Positions 8,512 to 15,111 of a DNA stretch of 19,071 nucleotides are shown here, piece after piece; position 1 is the first letter of the stretch, and each line of letters opens with the position of its first letter. The position numbers and the translations under genes were made by a program. The notes beneath the pieces were generated by a model, which was not told the origin of the DNA, searched no databases, and was given only the letters and a program-made list of their open reading frames with translations. The stretch covers positions 1-19,071 of the forward strand of contig JBDZUV010000057.1 in the NCBI GenBank assembly GCA_040255345.1. The letters are read 5' to 3'. Source of the stretch: JAFDWI01 sp040255345. Its GTDB lineage: Bacteria > Actinomycetota > Acidimicrobiia > Acidimicrobiales > Iamiaceae.

Positions 8512-9464
8512 CGGACCCGACCGGCGATGACGGTCCGGCCGAGCGCCGCGGCGACCCCGGGTTCGGACATGACCGTGTCGGTCACCACACAACGCATCCC
8601 GAGCGCCTCGATCGCATCGGTCGATGCGACGTCGGCCGCGTCGATCACCAGGGTTTCCGCCAGGTTCCGGTAGTACCGGGCGATCCCGACGACCGAGGCC
8701 TCGAAACCGAGTTCGGCGAGCATCCGATCCGCGGGGCCCTTCAGCGCCGCGCCGGCGATGATCGGCGACACCGCCACGGTGTCGGCCCGCCGCGCGGCGA
8801 CCGCGTCACGCACGCCGGGCACGGCGAGCACCGGATCGATCGACACGACCGGATTCGACGGGGCGATCACGACCCGATCGGCGTCGGTGATCGCTTCGAG
8901 CACGCCGGGTGCGGGGGTCGTGGCGTCGGCGCCGGCGAAGCGCACTGCGGTCACGGGCACCGAGTGGGCGCGTTCCACGAAGTAGCGCTGGAAGTCGATC
9001 TCGTGACTCTCGGCGTGGCCGCCGTCGGGATGCGGGTCGAGCACGGTCACCCGGGTGCGCAGCCGGTCGTCGGTGACCGGGAGCAGACGGACCTCGACCC
9101 CGAAGCCCCGTGCGATCTCGGCCGTGACCGCGGACAGGGTCGCCCCCTCACCGATGCGGGCCGTCCGGTACAGGTGCGTACCGAGGTCACGGTCGCCCAG
9201 GTTGAACCAGGCGTCACCACCGAGCTGGCCCAGGGTGTGCATCGCCTGCCAGGTCTCTCCGGCCAGCCCCCAGCCCCGTTCGGGGTCGATGGCGCCGGCG
9301 AGGGTGTAGGTGACGGTGTCGAGGTCGGGGCTGATGTGCAGGCCGTGCAGCTCGAGGTCGTCGCCGACGTTGACGATGGCGGTGATGTCGGCGGCGCGGT
9401 GGGCCTGCACGAGACCGCTGAGGAGACGGGCGGCGCCGACGCCGCCGGCGAGCACGGTGATCAT
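8508..9464 (-). CDS. cofD: 2-phospho-L-lactate transferase (CofD/FbiA)
   Basis: A 318-residue CofD/FbiA family enzyme that transfers the phospholactyl or phosphoenolpyruvyl moiety from the guanylylated donor to the deazaflavin Fo, giving (dehydro-)F420-0. It begins MITVLAGGVGAARLLSGL, the family's opening glycine-rich motif. It continues with NVGDDLELHGLHISPDLDTV, YTLAGAIDPERGWG, and LGDRDLGTHLYRT, all diagnostic. Later it has the conserved APSNPVVSIDPVLAV segment and IIAGAALKGPADRML. The ATG at 9464 is chosen because the family motif begins at residue 2. A TACGGT -10 box ends 7 nt upstream with no Shine-Dalgarno, suggesting a leaderless mRNA. It is followed by cofE with a 4-nt overlap. Actinobacterial homologues are named fbiA. 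Confidence 0.94.
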   Translation of the reverse strand: MITVLAGGVGAARLLSGLVQAHRAADITAIVNVGDDLELHGLHISPDLDTVTYTLAGAIDPERGWGLAGETWQAMHTLGQLGGDAWFNLGDRDLGTHLYRTARIGEGATLSAVTAEIARGFGVEVRLLPVTDDRLRTRVTVLDPHPDGGHAESHEIDFQRYFVERAHSVPVTAVRFAGADATTPAPGVLEAITDADRVVIAPSNPVVSIDPVLAVPGVRDAVAARRADTVAVSPIIAGAALKGPADRMLAELGFEASVVGIARYYRNLAETLVIDAADVASTDAIEALGMRCVVTDTVMSEPGVAAALGRTVIAGRVR

Positions 9465-9479
9465 CGGGGCCACCGTACC
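9464..9479 (-). promoter_or_regulatory. Candidate leaderless promoter of cofD
   Basis: Read on the minus strand, GGTACGGT (9479-9472) contains the -10-like TACGGT. Seven bases separate it from the ATG at 9464, matching a transcript starting at the A of the start codon. No -35 and no ribosome binding site are apparent. The box resembles the GGTAGCGT copies at 3718 and 5763. Confidence 0.5.
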
Positions 9480-9600
9480 GGGTCGCGTCATCGGGCCGGG
9501 AAGGCGCGATCGAAGCGACGGTCGCCGGGGCGGAGGGCGGGCTCCGGGCACGACGGACGGGCGCCGCGGCAGAAGCCCACACCGAGCGTGCGGGGCGCGC

Positions 9601-9636
9601 TACGATTCGTCAGCGGTTGGAGAGGTAGGAACGGGG
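9601..9636 (+). promoter_or_regulatory. Candidate -10 box and ribosome binding site for the small unknown protein
   Basis: TACGAT (9601-9606) is a -10-like hexamer that would give a roughly 24-nt leader. AGGTAGGA (9623-9630) is a reasonable Shine-Dalgarno, 6 nt before the ATG at 9637. The rest of the 172-nt divergent gap with cofD (9465-9636) shows nothing else recognisable. Confidence 0.4.
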
Positions 9637-10056
9637 ATGACCGAACAGACGCGGATAGCGGATCAGGGCGCATCGGACGCCCGCCCGGATCAGGGCGGCG
9701 CCGAGGTGACCACCGAGGGCTCGGCGCGGGTGCTCAACGAGGTGAAGGGGCGACTCGAGCGGATCGAGACCGGCGAACTCCCGGTGATCGAGAAGGTCGG
9801 CGCCGACGGCTCCTCACGCCGCGTCGACCCGACCGGCGAGATGATCCGTCCCGAGCCCGCGGCCGTCGACGCGGCCCGTCTCGCCGCGGTGAACGAGGCC
9901 GCCGAGGCGTTCGCCTCCGAACACCGGGCGGCGGCCGAGGAACCTCCCGCCCCGGCGGTGCCCGCGGCGCCGGTCGCCGACGACGACGGGCATGGCAGGG
10001 CCCGCGAGCGCACGGGCCTCTGGGCGTGGATCAAGGCCTTGTTCGGCCGCGGTTGA
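9637..10056 (+). CDS. Small Ala/Glu-rich protein of unknown function
   Basis: A 139-residue protein I do not recognise. The first ~30 residues are polar and probably disordered. Residues ~30-55 (SARVLNEVKGRLERIETGEL) look like an amphipathic charged helix. A middle part contains SSRRVDPTGEMIRPEP. Alanine-rich helix follows (VDAARLAAVNEAAEAFASEH), then a Pro/Ala linker. The protein ends in TGLWAWIKALFGRG, a short aromatic amphipathic tail that could touch the membrane or a partner. There are no cysteines, signal peptide or long membrane span. The ATG has AGGA 6 nt upstream, and a longer open frame to the left overlaps cofD antisense and is rejected. It stands alone between the divergent cofD and the convergent transpeptidase gene. 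Coding is supported by codon-position GC bias and the ribosome binding site, not by homology. Confidence 0.75.
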   Translation: MTEQTRIADQGASDARPDQGGAEVTTEGSARVLNEVKGRLERIETGELPVIEKVGADGSSRRVDPTGEMIRPEPAAVDAARLAAVNEAAEAFASEHRAAAEEPPAPAVPAAPVADDDGHGRARERTGLWAWIKALFGRG

Positions 10057-10103
10057 ACGTCGAGGGGACCCTCACCGACCGAGCGAGCATCGACGGCGGG
10101 GTG

Positions 10104-11375
10104 TCAGTTCACCCACTGATCCCAGGGGATCTGCCAGTCGCCGTAGCCGTTCCAGGGTTCGAGCTGGCGCGGCGTGTTCACCACCTGGACGACGTCGCCG
10201 GTCTGGGTCAGGTCATAGAACCACTTCGCGTTGCTCGGTGACGCGTTGACGCACCCGTGCGACACGTTGGCGTGGCCCTGGGAGTCGACCGACCACGGGG
10301 CCGAGTGCACGAATTCGCCGCTGTTCGAGATCCGCACCGACCATTCGGCCTCGATCCGGTAGCCCTCGGGTGAGTCCACCGGGATGCCGATCGTGGAGGA
10401 ATCCATGATCACCATCGGCGCCTTCTCGTTGACCACATGCACGCCGCTGCGAGTCGCCGTCGTCGGTCCGGGTCGCCCCGTCGACACGGGGAACGTGTTC
10501 ACGACCTGACCGTTGACCTGCACCGACATGGTGTACGCGGTGGCATCGACGGTCGAGATGTGGGCGTCACCGATCGAGAAGTCGACCGTGCGCCCGTCGA
10601 CACCCCACACCCCGTTGCCCAGGTTCAGCCCGGTGAAGTCGATGCCGAGGTGCACCCTGGTGTGCGCGGGCCAGTACGCCGAGGGTCGGTAGTGCACCTC
10701 GGTGTCGGAGAACCACCGCCACCCGCCGGTCACGGGCGGCTCACTGGTGACGGCCAGTCGGTCGGTGACCGCCTTGTGGAACGTCGCGGGGACGGCGACG
10801 TTCAGGTTCACGATGATCGGCATGCCCACGCCGTAGACCGATCCGTCACCGACGTTGGTGGTGGTGTGCAGTTCGGTGGTCGCTGCGCCGGTCGTGAACT
10901 CCCAGGAGTGTCGACTCGTCTTTCCGTCGACACCGGACACCTCCGCGTCGATGCGGTACGGACTGTTCGGGGCGAAGTCCGACGGGCTGATCCAGCCGGT
11001 CCGGGCGGCGTTCACGACACCTGCGGGCGGCTCGGGTGCGAATGTGGCGCCGGCACCCCTGGTGAGCTCCACGGAGTCGAGGGTGCCGTGCTCGACGGTG
11101 ATGCCGATCGGTGCGGTCACCGGCACGTCGGTGGCCCCGTCGGCCACGGTCGAGTTCACCGAGGCGGGCGGGAGCGTCGTGGTCGTCGTCGCCTCGGCCG
11201 CCGGGGCGGGCCGGTCGGTCCCTGATTCGGTACTGCACGCGCTCAGCAGCAGCGCCACACCGACCAGGACCGCCAGCGCCGATCGGACCGCGCGGAACCG
11301 GGAAGACGTCGGGGACGAGGCCCCGGCCGTCGCACCGAACGGTGAGACTTCACGGTTGGGGTTTCGCGCGGACAT
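10104..11375 (-). CDS. Lipoprotein L,D-transpeptidase (YkuD domain, LdtMt2-like)
   Basis: A 423-residue exported peptidoglycan cross-linking enzyme. A signal sequence with Arg at 26, 28 and 31 precedes the hydrophobic SALAVLVGVALLLSAC, whose Cys47 is a lipobox cysteine. A Thr/Pro-rich linker (ATTTTTLPP) leads into an Ig-like region of about residues 70-230 (ITVEHGTLDSVELTRG and following). The YkuD catalytic domain contains SHGCVN with nucleophile Cys375. The C-terminus GDWQIPWDQWVN resembles that of mycobacterial LdtMt2, as does the overall length (about 408 residues in that family). Catalysis would form 3-3 meso-DAP cross-links outside the membrane. The ATG at 11375 has only a weak GGA upstream. 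A TATGCT -10-like box lies at 11413-11408. The gene stands apart from the nucleotide-sugar operon by 123 nt. Confidence 0.92.
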   Translation of the reverse strand: MSARNPNREVSPFGATAGASSPTSSRFRAVRSALAVLVGVALLLSACSTESGTDRPAPAAEATTTTTLPPASVNSTVADGATDVPVTAPIGITVEHGTLDSVELTRGAGATFAPEPPAGVVNAARTGWISPSDFAPNSPYRIDAEVSGVDGKTSRHSWEFTTGAATTELHTTTNVGDGSVYGVGMPIIVNLNVAVPATFHKAVTDRLAVTSEPPVTGGWRWFSDTEVHYRPSAYWPAHTRVHLGIDFTGLNLGNGVWGVDGRTVDFSIGDAHISTVDATAYTMSVQVNGQVVNTFPVSTGRPGPTTATRSGVHVVNEKAPMVIMDSSTIGIPVDSPEGYRIEAEWSVRISNSGEFVHSAPWSVDSQGHANVSHGCVNASPSNAKWFYDLTQTGDVVQVVNTPRQLEPWNGYGDWQIPWDQWVN

Positions 11376-11407
11376 TCACGATCCAGTCTGCCCAGGTCGG
11401 TCGCATG

Positions 11408-11415
11408 AGCATACC
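11408..11415 (-). promoter_or_regulatory. Candidate -10 box for the L,D-transpeptidase gene
   Basis: On the minus strand, GGTATGCT (11415-11408) holds the -10-like hexamer TATGCT, about 33 nt before the ATG at 11375. It would give a leader of about 25 nt. No TTGACA-like -35 is seen at standard spacing. It belongs to the same GGTANNNT pattern as other boxes in the window. The rest of the gap 11376-11498 holds no clear hairpin or gene. Confidence 0.4.
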
Positions 11416-11498
11416 GTGCAATGGTCGGCGCACCGCGCCTGGTGCTGCCCGCCTCGTGATTCGCCGCGTCGTGCCGTGGGGCCGATCGCCAGCGGCGT

Positions 11499-11888
11499 TC
11501 AGCCGACCCGGCCGTAGTCGTCGGCCAGGCGTTCGATGTCGTCCTCGCCCAGGTAGTCGCCCTGTTGGACCTCGACGAAGATCATGGGCACGTCGCCACG
11601 GTTCTCGATCCGGTGGGCCGCGCCGAGGGGGACGTCCACGGCCCGGCCGGTCGGCACTTCGGTGACGACGTCGTCGATCGTGACCGTGGCGGTGCCCGAC
11701 ACGACGAACCAGTGCTCGGCGCGCCGGGCGTGACGTTGGTAGCTCAGTCGTGACCCGGGGGTCACGGTGAGGCGCTTGACCTTGAAGCCTTCGGGGGTGG
11801 CGTCTTCGAGCACGGTGTAGGAACCCCAGGGGCGCTCGTCGTACTCACGACCCTGATCGTCGAGGCCGCCGGGCCCGGTGGTACTCAC
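11499..11888 (-). CDS. Stand-alone class II mannose-6-phosphate isomerase (cupin)
   Basis: A 129-residue single-domain cupin matching the C-terminal phosphomannose isomerase half of bifunctional ManC/WbpW enzymes. RPWGSYTVLE is at residues 19-28, then FKVKRLTVTPGSRLSYQRH and RRAEHWFVVSGTATVTIDD. The likely metal ligands Gln51, His53, Glu58 and His59 are in the same order as the canonical QMHHHRAEHW, though the second His of that motif is Ala54. The ending IFVEVQQGDYLGEDDIERL also follows the family. It would interconvert fructose-6-P and mannose-6-P to feed GDP-mannose synthesis. The GTG at 11888 overlaps the gmd stop by 4 nt (GTGA), fixing start and operon order. A non-catalytic or different sugar-isomerase cupin is the alternative. 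Confidence 0.85.
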   Translation of the reverse strand: MSTTGPGGLDDQGREYDERPWGSYTVLEDATPEGFKVKRLTVTPGSRLSYQRHARRAEHWFVVSGTATVTIDDVVTEVPTGRAVDVPLGAAHRIENRGDVPMIFVEVQQGDYLGEDDIERLADDYGRVG

Positions 11889-12868
11889 GAGTGCAGCCCG
11901 TCGAGCCGGCCCGAGCACAGTGCCAGGTCGGCGTCGACCATCGTGGAGACCAGATCGGCGAAGCTCATGCTGGGTTGCCAGCCCAGCTTCGTCTTCGCCT
12001 TGGTCGCGTCGCCGATCAACAGGTCGACTTCGGCGGGCCGCATGTACCGGTCGTCGGTCACGACGTGGTCGGTGTAGTCGAGGCCGACGTGCGAGAACGC
12101 CAGTTCGCAGAACTCGCGCACCGAGTGGGTCTCGCCGGTGGCCACGACGTAGTCGTCGGGCTCGTCCTGTTGCAGCATCCGCCACATCGCGTCGACGTAG
12201 TCGCCGGCGAATCCCCAGTCGCGTTGGGCGTCGAGGTTGCCCAGGGCGAGTTCGGTCTGGTGGCCGAGCTTGATCCGGGCGACGGCGTTGGAGATCTTGC
12301 GGGTCACGAATTCGAGGCCACGCCGAGGTGATTCGTGATTGAACAGGATCCCCGACGACGCGTGCAGCCCGTAGCTCTCGCGGTAGTTGATGGTGATCCA
12401 GTGGCCGTAGACCTTGGCGACGCCGTACGGGCTGCGGGGGTACAGCGGGGTGTCCTCGCACTGCGGGACCGCCTGGACCTTGCCGAACATCTCCGACGAC
12501 GAGGCCTGGTAGAAACGGATCTCGGGGTTCACGAGCCTGATCGCGTCGAGGACGCGGGTGACCCCGATGGCGGTCGTCTGGCCGGTCAACACCGGCTGGC
12601 TCCACGAGGTCTGCACGAACGACTGTGCCGCGAGGTTGTACACCTCGTCGGGTGCGTGTTCCCGCACGACGTTGACCAGAGACAGTTCGTCGAGCAGGTC
12701 GCCCGATGCGAACGTGATCCGGTCCTGCAGGTGGGCGATCCGCTCGAAGTTGACGGTCGACGAACGGCGGACCATGCCGATGACCTCGTAGCCCTTGTCG
12801 AGCAGGAGTTCGGCGAGGTAGGAGCCATCCTGTCCGGTGATACCGGTGATGAGTGCGCGCTTGGTCAT
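11885..12868 (-). CDS. gmd: GDP-mannose 4,6-dehydratase
   Basis: A 327-residue extended SDR enzyme converting GDP-D-mannose to GDP-4-keto-6-deoxy-D-mannose. The Rossmann motif TGITGQDGSYL starts at residue 8, the exact GMD form. VRRSSTVNFERI gives the NADP-binding loop. The active-site part has ASSSEMFG and Tyr148/Lys152 in SPYGVAKVYGHW. The GMD-specific segments FNHESPRRG, LGNLDAQRDWGFAGDYV and RPAEVDLLIGDATKAK are all present. Length is normal for bacterial GMD (about 320-370). The ATG at 12868 is preceded by AGGAA 8 nt upstream on its strand; a long in-frame extension to 13183 overlaps rmd and is rejected. It lies 91 nt downstream of rmd and overlaps the isomerase start, forming rmd-gmd-isomerase. 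Confidence 0.96.
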   Translation of the reverse strand: MTKRALITGITGQDGSYLAELLLDKGYEVIGMVRRSSTVNFERIAHLQDRITFASGDLLDELSLVNVVREHAPDEVYNLAAQSFVQTSWSQPVLTGQTTAIGVTRVLDAIRLVNPEIRFYQASSSEMFGKVQAVPQCEDTPLYPRSPYGVAKVYGHWITINYRESYGLHASSGILFNHESPRRGLEFVTRKISNAVARIKLGHQTELALGNLDAQRDWGFAGDYVDAMWRMLQQDEPDDYVVATGETHSVREFCELAFSHVGLDYTDHVVTDDRYMRPAEVDLLIGDATKAKTKLGWQPSMSFADLVSTMVDADLALCSGRLDGLHS

Positions 12869-12959
12869 TTGTCGGTTCCTGAACTGCCTTGGTTGGTGGA
12901 CATGTCGTCTGGTCGGGTCGTTGCTGCCACTGCTGGGTTCATTGATGTGCCTCCGATCA

Positions 12960-13868
12960 TCAGGGCGCCCGGAGGCGTCGCCGCCAGTCGTCCAGCAGAT
13001 CTTCGAGGGTCCGGGCGAGGGGAATCTCGGGGTTCCATCCGGTCGCCGCGGTGAGTTTCGCATGGTCGCCCCGCAGCACCGGAACGTCGACGGGGCGGAG
13101 CAGGTCGGGATCGGTGACGAAGTGCATCGGCTGCGAGGCGTGGGCGAGAAGCTGCTCGGCGAGTTCCTGCACGGCGGTATCACAGCCCGAGCACACGTTG
13201 TAGACCTCGCCGGGCACGCCGTCGGTCATGATCATCCGGTACGCGCGGACGACGTCGCGCACGTCGGTGAAGTCCCGGCGTGCCGACAGGTTGCCGATGG
13301 GGATCTCGTCGGTCCCTTCGAGTTCGTTGCGGGCGATGCGAGAGGCGAGCGCGGAGGCGACGAACTTGTCGGTCTGGCCCGGACCCAGGTGGTTGAACGC
13401 TCGGACCCGAAGCACCGCGAGGCCACGGCCCAGGTACGCCTGGAGGCCCAGGAAGTCGGCGGCCACCTTGGACGCCGCGTACGGCGACACGGGCCGCAGC
13501 GGCGTCTCCTCGGTGATCGGCATGTCGGTCTCGGCGACCGCGCCGTACACGTCGGCGCTGGACACGATCAGCACCCGACTCACGCCGGAGGCGATCGCGG
13601 CGAGCAGGACGTTGAGGGTGCCGTCGGCGTTGACCCGGAACGCCGTTGCCGGGTTCGCCCATGATGCGCCGACGTCCGCCCAGCCGGCGAGGTGGTAGAT
13701 CACCTCGGGCCGGGTGTCGTTCAGCAGATCGGCCACGCGTTCGACGTCGGTGATGTCGACGCCGTCGATCGCGGGATCGGTGACGAGCACGGCGTCGCCC
13801 GACTCGGAGAGGTGGGAGACCAGATGGGTGCCGACGAAACCGCCGGCGCCGGTGACGAGGGCCTTCAC
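12960..13868 (-). CDS. rmd: GDP-6-deoxy-D-mannose (GDP-4-keto-6-deoxymannose) reductase
   Basis: A 302-residue SDR enzyme best matching RMD, which reduces GDP-4-keto-6-deoxy-D-mannose to GDP-D-rhamnose. TGAGGFVG begins at residue 6. VSSADVYG and Tyr130/Lys134 (SPYAASK) form the active site. RMD-like features are FNHLGPGQTDKFVASALASR, IPIGNLSARRDFTDVRDVV, GEVYNVCSG, DLLRPVDVPVLRGDHAKL and the ending LEDLLDDWRRRL. These differ from GMER/WcaG fucose synthases, so D-rhamnose is favoured over L-fucose as the product. The start codon is GTG at 13868, with a GGCGG-type weak ribosome site and a small hairpin (13878-13893) just upstream. It leads the minus-strand operon; a TAGACT -10-like box is at 13946-13941. 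Confidence 0.9.
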   Translation of the reverse strand: MKALVTGAGGFVGTHLVSHLSESGDAVLVTDPAIDGVDITDVERVADLLNDTRPEVIYHLAGWADVGASWANPATAFRVNADGTLNVLLAAIASGVSRVLIVSSADVYGAVAETDMPITEETPLRPVSPYAASKVAADFLGLQAYLGRGLAVLRVRAFNHLGPGQTDKFVASALASRIARNELEGTDEIPIGNLSARRDFTDVRDVVRAYRMIMTDGVPGEVYNVCSGCDTAVQELAEQLLAHASQPMHFVTDPDLLRPVDVPVLRGDHAKLTAATGWNPEIPLARTLEDLLDDWRRRLRAP

Positions 13869-14123
13869 TGACGCCGCCCGGTCGGCGGACCGGAGCGATG
13901 GGGCGGTCGGGGTGTCCGCGTTGGCTGTGGCATCCGGGGGAGTCTAGGTGGCACCCATATCGCGGTTGCGAACATGCGCCGTCGGTTCCGGTGATCGTGA
14001 CGGCTGTCGCCCGGCCACTGTTCCGCGCTCCTGCGCTGGCGGTAGTGTGATCCGTTCGTGGAGACCGGAACCATCGGGTCCACTCCCCGGATGCAGTCGA
14101 GTCTGAAAAGGAGTGCCCGGTCC
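13869..14123. promoter_or_regulatory. Divergent promoter region between rmd and the wzm-like gene
   Basis: This 255-nt divergent gap separates the sugar-nucleotide operon from the export operon. For the minus strand, TAGACT (13946-13941) is a -10 candidate. CCGGTC (13878-13883) pairs perfectly with GACCGG (13888-13893) around 4 nt, directly before the rmd GTG. For the plus strand, GGTAGTGT (14041-14048) is a -10 candidate lying 9 nt before a GTG at 14058 that is in frame with the permease gene. AAAAGGAG (14106-14113) is a strong Shine-Dalgarno for the ATG at 14124. No small gene is evident. Confidence 0.45.
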
Positions 14124-15104
14124 ATGTCCCAACCAGCGTCGGTGGCTTCGAACGGTGGTGCCCCCGCTGCAGACCGGAGCGACCGGCCGGAAGCTGATCG
14201 CCCGGAACTGCGTACGACGGAGATCTCGAAGCGACCCGGGGCGATCCGGCGGCTCCGCGACGTGTGGCGGTACCGGGAGTTGTTGGGCAACCTCGTCCGC
14301 AAGGAACTGAAGGTCAAGTACAAGGATTCGGTCCTCGGGTTCCTGTGGACGCTGTTGAACCCGGCGCTGCAGTTGATCGTGTACTCGTTCGCGTTCGGCG
14401 TGCTGTTCAAGACGCCGGTCCCGCTGTTCGCGATCTTCTTCATCTGCGGGTTGTTGCCCTGGACGTTCTTCACCTCCGCCCTCACCAGCGGCTCGGCGTC
14501 GGTCGTGGCGAATTCCCAACTGGTGAACAAGGTGTGGTTCCCCCGCGAGATCCTTCCCCTCGCGTCGATCGGCGCGGCGCTGGTCCACTGGTTCCTCCAG
14601 TCGATCGTGTTGGTGATCGCGCTGTTCGTCGTGCAACGGTCACCGGACTGGGCGTACGTTCCGTTGTTGATCCCCGCGGTGTTGGTGTTGGTCACGTTCA
14701 GCGCCGCGCTGGGGATCATGTTCAGCGCGATCAACGTGTACCTGCGCGACACCCAGCACCTGCTCGAGTTGGTGATGCTCGCCTGGTTCTGGGCCACACC
14801 CATCGTCTGGAACTACCCGCTGATCGGCCAGCGGCTGAGCGAGAACGGGCTGCCGTTCTACCTGGGCTTCGTCAATCCGATCACGCCGATCGTCGTCACG
14901 TTCCAGCGCGCCCTGTACCACGAATGGGTGTGGTCGGGGTCGCGGATGGTCAACGGCGCGGAGGTGACCGGCGTGGTGCCCGAGGGTTCGGTGTGGTGGT
15001 ATCTGCGCAACCTGGCGATCGTCGGGTTCGGTGCGGTCGTGTTGCTGTGGGTGGCGCTGCACATCTTCGGCCGTCTCGAAGACAACTTCGGCGAGGAGAT
15101 CTGA
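14124..15104 (+). CDS. wzm: Wzm/TagG-type polysaccharide ABC-2 permease
   Basis: A 326-residue membrane subunit of a polysaccharide ABC exporter. A polar N-terminal ~45 residues is followed by the family hallmark RYRELLGNLVRKELKVKYKD, an amphipathic interfacial helix, and then SVLGFLWTLLNPALQLIVYS. About six membrane spans follow, including PLFAIFFICGLLPWTFFTSAL, VHWFLQSIVLVIALFVV, YVPLLIPAVLVLVTFSAALGI, MLAWFWATPIVW and LAIVGFGAVVLLWVALHIFG. The YLRDTQHLLELV segment before the fifth span is also typical. The ATG at 14124 has AAAAGGAG about 10 nt upstream. A GTG at 14058 would add 22 residues and would suit a leaderless transcript, so the start is uncertain. It lies 7 nt before its ATPase. 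It would move an undecaprenyl-linked glycan across the membrane. Confidence 0.93.
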   Translation: MSQPASVASNGGAPAADRSDRPEADRPELRTTEISKRPGAIRRLRDVWRYRELLGNLVRKELKVKYKDSVLGFLWTLLNPALQLIVYSFAFGVLFKTPVPLFAIFFICGLLPWTFFTSALTSGSASVVANSQLVNKVWFPREILPLASIGAALVHWFLQSIVLVIALFVVQRSPDWAYVPLLIPAVLVLVTFSAALGIMFSAINVYLRDTQHLLELVMLAWFWATPIVWNYPLIGQRLSENGLPFYLGFVNPITPIVVTFQRALYHEWVWSGSRMVNGAEVTGVVPEGSVWWYLRNLAIVGFGAVVLLWVALHIFGRLEDNFGEEI

Positions 15105-15111
15105 GGCCGAC

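Noticed and set aside
10057..10103. Terminator between the small unknown gene and the transpeptidase gene
   Set aside because: Only a 4-bp GAGG/CCTC stem and a distant CGTCGA/TCGACG match are present, too weak to call.
8964..10241. 425-residue open frame on the plus strand
   Set aside because: It runs antisense through cofD, then out of frame through the small Ala/Glu-rich gene and antisense into the transpeptidase gene. Its composition is not protein-like.
12960..13868. GDP-L-fucose synthase (WcaG/GMER) instead of RMD
   Set aside because: The protein has RMD-type segments (GNLSARRDFTDVRDVV, YNVCSG, LRPVDVPVLRGD) and lacks the usual fucose synthase motifs. Kept as a lower-probability alternative.
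13865..14803. 312-residue minus-strand open frame with Asn/Thr/Ser-rich stretches
   Set aside because: It is the antisense shadow of the Wzm permease; hydrophobic codons on the plus strand read as Asn/Lys/Glu-rich on the minus strand. The permease frame has clear family motifs.
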